Assembly: GCA_003510215.1 (NCBI GenBank)
Contig: DOKQ01000180.1
Coordinates: 1-5,298, forward strand
DNA: 5,298 bases
Source: Erysipelotrichaceae bacterium
GTDB taxonomy: Bacteria > Bacillota_I > Bacilli_A > Erysipelotrichales > Erysipelotrichaceae
Direction: 5' to 3'
Both the position numbers and the translations under genes were made by a program. Under the pieces are notes generated by a model. It had not been told where the DNA came from and searched no databases. It saw only the letters and a program-made list of their open reading frames with translations. Position 1 is the stretch's first letter. Each line of letters starts with the position of its first letter. This document shows, one piece after another, positions 1 through 4,170 of the stretch.

Positions 1-1419
1 CGTATACTTAATAAACGCGCCGAAATTACAAATAATGAATCCAATTTAATCCGAATCCAGAAGGAACTGATTGCCTCAGATTTTGAACAGATACGTTGGG
101 ATATGCGAGTGTTACACAAACTGTTTTCTGACCAGAATATCTACCAGCAAGTTCAGAACGCCTCCTATCTACTGGATCACAAGCCTAATTATCGGGCATT
201 AACCTATATCTCCTCTTCAAATCAAATGATTAGACTTAAGCAAAACACAGATACTTATGATGTAATTCTTGGAAGAGATACCACATTTTATCAGTCAATC
301 AAACCGAACTTAAAGATGCTATCTCCTGACGATATTTTTATTTCCAATATTCAGTTTAGTTTAAATACAGAATCGATGTTTTATGAACCTATGATCTATT
401 TTGGTACACCTCATATTGAGAACAATCAGACAATCGGTTGGATACTCCTTGATGTATCTTTAGAGAGCATGTTTCTAAAATTCAAAGATCTCCGCGCAAC
501 AAGTACAGGAGAAATGATGCTGCTGAGTCGACGAGGTGATTACTTCATTGATAAACAGAATCTTCTGCTCAACAACCCGAGTGCGATTAGTTTCGCTGCC
601 CAAAAACCATTTGTTTGGCAAAATATAACTACACGCAGTTCTCCCTTTAATTACTTGGATGGTGTCTATTTCTTTGATGATTTAACCATTGAAGCCAAAC
701 TATCCAATGACATTGGTAACATTTACATCCAAGACAGCTTCTGGCATATTGTTACATATATTCCAATGACACATAAATTTGCGAATGTATTTGACTCTGC
801 ATATACTACTTCAATCTTTATCTTAATGCAAAACAATCCTTTCTCCTACCTCATGGCTTTGATTTATGCAACATTGTATTCACTGACCGTGACCAATCAC
901 GCTCTATTCACTGAAAAATTCAGGCGATTATCTCAAATTGATCCATTAACACAGGCCTTCAATCGACGGCATGGATTCGAACTTCTTCACAAAGCAATTG
1001 AAAAACATCAGAAATCACCTTATCCATTAAGTCTGATTTTCATCGATGTCGACCATCTAAAGCAAGTGAATGATGAGTTCGATCACAAGCTAGGAGATCA
1101 GATGCTGATATTCATTGTTTCAACATTTGAGAGGCTACTACCCAAACAAGGTTCTATTTCTCGAATTGGAGGAGACGAGTTCCTTATACTACTTCCAGAT
1201 TTCACCCAAGAAGAAGCCGACAATTTCATTTCTCAGGTTCAACATGAGTGCAGAAAGCAACACTTCGGTACGTATCCGTGTGAGTTCAGTGTAGGAAATC
1301 TATTGTATCAGGATGAGTTTGGAAACGCGGACGGTTTCGTTAAGGAAGCTGATGCATTAATGTATAAGGATAAAATGGAGAAGAAAACCGTCATTCGTGA
1401 TCATTTGCGAAATGAATAG
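1..1419 (+). CDS. Membrane-bound diguanylate cyclase (Cache-like sensor + GGDEF), 5'-partial
   Basis: The C-terminal catalytic domain should make cyclic di-GMP from two GTP. The frame is open from base 1 and the first internal ATG (103) has no convincing ribosome binding site, so the true start and probably an N-terminal membrane helix lie outside the window. Counting from the ATG at 103, residues 1-230 look like an extracytoplasmic double-Cache-type ligand-binding region (segment GWILLDVSLESM near 112-123; YIPM near 219-222). This is followed by a membrane helix at about 247-269. The GGDEF domain (about 278-430) starts with DPLTQAFNRR, has the metal and base region FIDVDHLKQVND (313-324), and an intact GGDEF at 356-360. 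The four residues where an RxxD inhibitory site would sit read PKQG, so product feedback at that site is probably lost. The usual ND-x-x-GH reads ND-x-x-DH. The ligand is unknown. It converges on the rnf operon and ends in TAG followed by a terminator. Confidence 0.92.
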   Translation, partial: RILNKRAEITNNESNLIRIQKELIASDFEQIRWDMRVLHKLFSDQNIYQQVQNASYLLDHKPNYRALTYISSSNQMIRLKQNTDTYDVILGRDTTFYQSIKPNLKMLSPDDIFISNIQFSLNTESMFYEPMIYFGTPHIENNQTIGWILLDVSLESMFLKFKDLRATSTGEMMLLSRRGDYFIDKQNLLLNNPSAISFAAQKPFVWQNITTRSSPFNYLDGVYFFDDLTIEAKLSNDIGNIYIQDSFWHIVTYIPMTHKFANVFDSAYTTSIFILMQNNPFSYLMALIYATLYSLTVTNHALFTEKFRRLSQIDPLTQAFNRRHGFELLHKAIEKHQKSPYPLSLIFIDVDHLKQVNDEFDHKLGDQMLIFIVSTFERLLPKQGSISRIGGDEFLILLPDFTQEEADNFISQVQHECRKQHFGTYPCEFSVGNLLYQDEFGNADGFVKEADALMYKDKMEKKTVIRDHLRNE

Positions 1420-1422
1420 CTC

Positions 1423-1450
1423 AAAACAGCGATACTCATCGCTGTTTTTT
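1423..1450 (+). terminator. Rho-independent terminator of the diguanylate cyclase gene
   Basis: An 11-bp perfect stem (1423-1433 with 1438-1448) closes a 4-nt ACTC loop. The descending arm runs into six consecutive T (1445-1450), starting 4 nt after the TAG stop. Its strand is set by the T tract, which lies on the plus-strand 3' side. Confidence 0.88.
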
Positions 1451-1455
1451 AATGC

Positions 1456-1486
1456 AAAAAGAAGCACGACTTAACCATGCTTCTTT
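1456..1486 (-). terminator. Rho-independent terminator of the rnf operon
   Basis: Read on the minus strand, AAAGAAGCA (1486-1478) pairs with TGCTTCTTT (1466-1458). Two G-T wobbles and a G-C pair may extend the stem and leave a TTAAG loop. The descending arm ends in five T. It begins 17 nt past the rnfB stop codon, where the polycistronic message should end. The stem is A/T-rich, so it is probably weaker than the opposing terminator. Confidence 0.72.
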
Positions 1487-1502
1487 AGAAATCATAATAT
1501 AA

Positions 1503-1820
1503 TTAAGGTTTAACTGGCAACGTTTTGCCATCAGGTCCTGGAGTTTCATTTAAATATGTCGCTATTTGCTTACGCTGATCTGCATTTGATGGCTTGCACA
1601 AGGAGACATTGGCAACTTCGCCGCCAACTAACCCTTCAGCCATACCTGCACAGCCCGGATACCCGCAGGCACCACAGTTGTAACCCGGCAACATATTCAA
1701 TACCTGTTCCGTACGTTCATCTGGTTGAACATAGAAAACCTGACCAGCGATTCCCAGGATAAGCCCAAGGATGCCACCGACTGCAACCATCATAACAACC
1801 GAAGCTAAAATTGGATTCAT
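1503..1820 (-). CDS. rnfB: Short RnfB: membrane anchor plus single Fe-S cluster domain, no ferredoxin domains
   Basis: RnfB is the iron-sulfur subunit that receives electrons from ferredoxin on the cytoplasmic side of Rnf. This version has 105 residues. Residues about 5-30 form one membrane helix. Residues about 40-78 are the Fe4S (PF04060-type) domain with Cys49, Cys52, Cys57 and Cys75 (C-x2-C-x4-C-x17-C; core CGACGYPGC). The protein then ends after a short polar tail rich in Gly and Pro. Usual RnfB proteins continue with at least two CxxCxxCxxxCP ferredoxin motifs and are roughly 190 to over 300 residues long. None is present, and only 83 nt separate the stop from the next gene, so no remnant is hidden downstream. 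The ATG at 1820 is chosen because GGAGGTG lies 8 nt upstream and it overlaps the preceding stop as TAATG. An in-frame ATG at 1892 would add residues that merely shadow the upstream gene. It is the last gene of the operon. Confidence 0.9.
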   Translation of the reverse strand: MNPILASVVMMVAVGGILGLILGIAGQVFYVQPDERTEQVLNMLPGYNCGACGYPGCAGMAEGLVGGEVANVSLCKPSNADQRKQIATYLNETPGPDGKTLPVKP

Positions 1821-1999
1821 TATTGCTTCACCTCCAACGTATAGTTTTGCGAAGGATGTTTTCCACAAGAAGAGATAGAACATCCATGGCAACTGACTTC
1901 TTCAACTTCACATCCTGCAGGAATTGGGGTTTTATGGTTAAAGTAATACAGTGCTGCATACAAACCGCCCATGGCTGCAAGAAATAGTAGACCAGGCAT
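1820..1999 (-). CDS. 59-aa Cys-rich single-span membrane protein between rnfA and rnfB
   Basis: I do not recognise this family with certainty. The protein begins MPGLLFLAAMGG and has one hydrophobic helix (about residues 3-20). A basic and polar segment (NHK) and a tail with Cys30, Cys37, Cys40 and Cys45 (C-x6-C-x2-C-x4-C, core CHGCSISSC) follow. With no charges before the helix and Lys/His after it, the Cys tail probably faces the cytoplasm. It overlaps the rnfA stop by 1 nt (TAATG) and the rnfB start by 1 nt (TAATG), so it is translated in step with both. The architecture (short, one N-terminal helix, four Cys) recalls NqrM, the small protein needed to mature the iron site between NqrD and NqrE in Na+-NQR. 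The Cys spacing is not one I can equate with NqrM. Inference: an assembly factor for the RnfA/RnfE cluster, or a small Fe-S subunit compensating for the short RnfB. The upstream SD (GCAGGT) is weak, consistent with coupling. Confidence 0.75.
   Translation of the reverse strand: MPGLLFLAAMGGLYAALYYFNHKTPIPAGCEVEEVSCHGCSISSCGKHPSQNYTLEVKQ
1829..1835 (-). promoter_or_regulatory. Ribosome binding site of rnfB
   Basis: GGAGGTG on the minus strand lies 8 nt before the ATG at 1820, inside the last codons of the upstream small gene. It is the strongest Shine-Dalgarno match in the operon and decides the rnfB start against the in-frame ATG at 1892. Confidence 0.85.
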
Positions 2000-2574
2000 T
2001 AGACAAGACCTGCCAATCCACCAAACGCCAACGCCATAATAGCCGCAACAACCATCGCAATGGCATTGCCTTTAAATGGAGCTGGAACATCCGATAAATC
2101 CAAACGTTCGCGTATTGCAGAGAACAGATAGAGTACCAAGGTAAAACCGATAGGAACTGCCAATGAGTACACGATCGTTTCAATCAAGTCAAATCCTTGT
2201 TTAATGTTATCAAGTGCAACATACAGAACGGCACAGTTGGTCGTAATCAACGGAAGGAATACTCCCAAAGATTTATATAGTGCTGGAGAATATTTCTTGA
2301 TAATCATTTCAGTAAACTGTACAAATGAAGCAATAACCAAGATGAATGTAATCAAATCCATGTATTGTAAGCCATATTTGTTCAATACAAGGTGATACAG
2401 TGCATAAGTAAACATCGATGCTCCGAAAATAACGAAAGTAACGGCACCACCCATACCCAAAGCTGAACTTGTTTTACGGGAAACACCCATAAATGGACAC
2501 AAACCTAAGAAACGGGTTAACACGATATTGTTAATTAAGACCGCAGTGATAAACAGTGTAAATAGTTCTGCCAT
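1999..2574 (-). CDS. rnfA: RnfA, integral membrane subunit of the Rnf complex
   Basis: RnfA pairs with RnfE as an inverted-topology dimer in the membrane and passes electrons across it. The 191-residue protein has the usual family length and about six hydrophobic helices. Two half-helix motifs carry the conserved cysteines: NNIVLTRFLGLCPFMG with Cys26, and LPLITTNCAVL with Cys114. In Rnf and Na+-NQR structures the equivalent residues, with two from the partner subunit, hold an intramembrane [2Fe-2S] cluster. Further family features are the SAIRERL segment (152-158) and the Gly/Ala-rich last helix. It begins 1 nt after the rnfE stop (TAAGATG), behind AGAGGTG. Its TAA stop overlaps the next ATG. 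No key residue is missing. Confidence 0.95.
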   Translation of the reverse strand: MAELFTLFITAVLINNIVLTRFLGLCPFMGVSRKTSSALGMGGAVTFVIFGASMFTYALYHLVLNKYGLQYMDLITFILVIASFVQFTEMIIKKYSPALYKSLGVFLPLITTNCAVLYVALDNIKQGFDLIETIVYSLAVPIGFTLVLYLFSAIRERLDLSDVPAPFKGNAIAMVVAAIMALAFGGLAGLV

Positions 2575-2575
2575 C

Positions 2576-3220
2576 TTACTTCACCTCTTTCACTTTCTTG
2601 CTCGCTTTTGATTTGTAAGCTTCAAGAGCCCCCGCAATCATAGCAAATGTCAAGAACGCTCCTGCTGGAGTGCTAAACAAACTGATTACATAATCTGCAG
2701 GAATCAAACGAACTTCAAACATCATTTCACTTGTGAACGGATTTGAGAAGTTTAGGATTCCTGTTGCAAGAATCTGGCGTATTGCGGATAGAATGATGAG
2801 TCCAAAGGTATATCCAAGGCCCATTCCGATACCATCAATCAAAGAATCAAGCATATTGTTTTTGGATGCAAAGGCTTCTGCACGACCAAGAATAATACAG
2901 TTAACCACAATCAGAGGAATAAATATCCCAAGTGTACCGTAGAGGTCTGTAGCATATGCCTGAATAAGCATCTCAACAATTTTAACTAATGTTGCAATAA
3001 CAACAATGTAAACAGGTATACGAATTTCCGAAGGTGTTACCTTGCGGATAGCTGAGATAATCACGTTGGAAACAGTTAGAACAATAATAACCGCTACACC
3101 CATACCGACTGCATTGTTTAGTGTAGTCGAAATCGCCAACACTGAACAAAGTCCTAAATACAGAGCAAATACAGGGTTTTCCTTGATAAATCCAGCTTTG
3201 AAATTATCTAATTTATTCAT
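2576..3220 (-). CDS. rnfE: RnfE, integral membrane subunit of the Rnf complex
   Basis: RnfE is the homologous partner of RnfA and supplies the other two cysteines of the shared intramembrane cluster: Cys25 in LYLGLCSVLA and Cys108 in IPLIVVNCIILGRAEAFAS, both intact. The protein has 214 residues, about six membrane helices, and family features such as KENPVF near the N terminus, the LNNAVGMG segment (34-41), and DGIGMGLGYTFGLIILSAIR (129-148). The C terminus is a short Lys-rich cytoplasmic tail. The ATG at 3220 is chosen because it has AAAGGGTG 5 nt upstream and yields the typical N terminus. Upstream in-frame starts would only read through the end of rnfG in another frame. It lies 13 nt after the rnfG stop and 1 nt before the rnfA start. 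Confidence 0.95.
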   Translation of the reverse strand: MNKLDNFKAGFIKENPVFALYLGLCSVLAISTTLNNAVGMGVAVIIVLTVSNVIISAIRKVTPSEIRIPVYIVVIATLVKIVEMLIQAYATDLYGTLGIFIPLIVVNCIILGRAEAFASKNNMLDSLIDGIGMGLGYTFGLIILSAIRQILATGILNFSNPFTSEMMFEVRLIPADYVISLFSTPAGAFLTFAMIAGALEAYKSKASKKVKEVK

Positions 3221-3225
3221 CGTTT

Positions 3226-3233
3226 CACCCTTT
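3226..3233 (-). promoter_or_regulatory. Ribosome binding site of rnfE
   Basis: AAAGGGTG fills most of the 13-nt gap between the rnfG stop and the ATG at 3220. It supports that ATG over longer in-frame alternatives that begin inside rnfG. Confidence 0.75.
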
Positions 3234-4169
3234 CTACTCGCCAATCGCGCCACGTAGTGCGCGAGCTGCCGAGATTGCTGTAACGGTAGCACCACTGACA
3301 ACATCAATCTCAATTGAGTCATCATCCGTTGCTAAACCTTCAAACTGTGCCCAGAAATCTTCATGATCAATCTTATCACCTAATCCTGTTGTATCATTGA
3401 ACTCAACAAGCTCCATCGAAACAACTTTCTTTTCTGCTGTATTAATCACAATTTTAAATACATTTGGTTTTGCGCCTTCATAGCCACCTTCCAGAACTGC
3501 GTATCCTTTTGAAGCAACCAGGTACGTTATTACATCACCGTCCGTTGTTTCTTCAAGAATCTCTGCAGGAGCACTTGCTGTTGCATTTGAGAAGATACCT
3601 ACTGGATCTCCGAATGCAAGTGGTGGAGTTACAGGATCATCTGATCCGCCTCCATCAATACCCTTGGAATCATTAAAGTGTGCCTTCGCAGCATTGATAC
3701 CACGAATAACCGCACCTGAAGTTACAGTAGCACCTGATAAGGCAGCCAAAGGATCGGTTGTTGTTTTTCCAACAACATTATCCTTAAACTCTGGGTCCTC
3801 AACACGTGTTCCAATACCCGCTGTATCACGCAAATCAAGAATTTCAAGTCCAACAATCTTGCCATCATTTGAAATCCCAACCATAAAGACAATCGGATTT
3901 GCATAACCCATGACTTGAACTTTATAAGCAATACCTGCGTCTTTCGCAGTATAAGCAGATTGAATAAATCCGGTTTCATCATTTGTAATTTCAAGCGGTG
4001 CAAACTCAGAAGTACCTGGAAACAGCTTCACCAGATTGACTTTTTCAGCTGCGATTGCATTTTCATTGATAATTGGAGCGGTAATGGAATTGACATAAGC
4101 CAACGCGCCACCCGCAAGTCCACTAAGCAATGCTAGAAAGACGGTAAAATGTAATGCCTTCTTAAACAT
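3234..4169 (-). CDS. rnfG: RnfG with two tandem FMN-binding domains
   Basis: RnfG is the membrane-anchored, extracytoplasmic flavoprotein of Rnf; FMN is attached through a phosphodiester to Thr of an S(T)GAT motif by the ApbE transferase. The protein has 311 residues against roughly 180-220 for a usual RnfG. Residues about 4-28 are the N-terminal helix. Residues about 78-165 form the standard FMN-binding domain with DTAGIGTRVEDPEF and LSGATVTS (flavin Thr148). A Gly/Ser/Pro linker (about 168-187) leads to a second FMN-binding domain (188-311) with KGYAVLEGGYEGAK and DVVSGATVT (flavin Thr295). The second domain closely resembles the C-terminal domain of the neighbouring RnfD. The first motif has Ala rather than Asp six residues before the Thr; the second has the Asp. 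The start is ATG 4169, with GGGAGGG 8 nt upstream. GTG at 4178 would overlap the ribosome binding site. The ATG follows the rnfD TAG by 1 nt. Confidence 0.94.
   Translation of the reverse strand: MFKKALHFTVFLALLSGLAGGALAYVNSITAPIINENAIAAEKVNLVKLFPGTSEFAPLEITNDETGFIQSAYTAKDAGIAYKVQVMGYANPIVFMVGISNDGKIVGLEILDLRDTAGIGTRVEDPEFKDNVVGKTTTDPLAALSGATVTSGAVIRGINAAKAHFNDSKGIDGGGSDDPVTPPLAFGDPVGIFSNATASAPAEILEETTDGDVITYLVASKGYAVLEGGYEGAKPNVFKIVINTAEKKVVSMELVEFNDTTGLGDKIDHEDFWAQFEGLATDDDSIEIDVVSGATVTAISAARALRGAIGE
3237..3608 (-). repeat. Duplicated FMN-binding domain, copy on RnfG
   Basis: This codes for the second, C-terminal FMN-binding domain of RnfG, paralogous to 4174-4560 on RnfD. Shared blocks include APAEI, DGDV, KGYA-x-LEGGYEGAK, NDT-x-G-x-GDK, QFEGLA and DVV-x-x-ATVT. 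It is much less like the first FMN domain of RnfG, so the copy moved between the genes rather than arising by simple duplication inside rnfG. Confidence 0.88.
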
Positions 4170-4170
4170 A

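Noticed and set aside
103..105. ATG at 103 as the start of the diguanylate cyclase
   Set aside because: The frame is open back to base 1 with plausible helical sensor-domain sequence, and no good Shine-Dalgarno precedes this ATG. The gene is 5'-partial.
1423..1486. Tandem hairpins as a small RNA or attenuator
   Set aside because: Each hairpin has a T tract on the strand expected for the gene that ends beside it, so two opposing terminators of convergent genes explain them fully.
1821..1892. In-frame N-terminal extension of RnfB starting at the ATG at 1892
   Set aside because: The extension overlaps the small Cys-rich gene, has no ribosome binding site, and lacks family character. The ATG at 1820 has a strong GGAGGTG and the TAATG overlap.
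1938..2183. 81-residue reading frame on the minus strand within rnfA
   Set aside because: It is an alternative frame of rnfA with atypical Trp/Ser/Cys-rich composition and no ribosome binding site.
3221..3325. Longer RnfE with 35 extra N-terminal residues
   Set aside because: These codons are the end of rnfG read in another frame. The ATG at 3220 has its own ribosome binding site and gives the usual RnfE N terminus.
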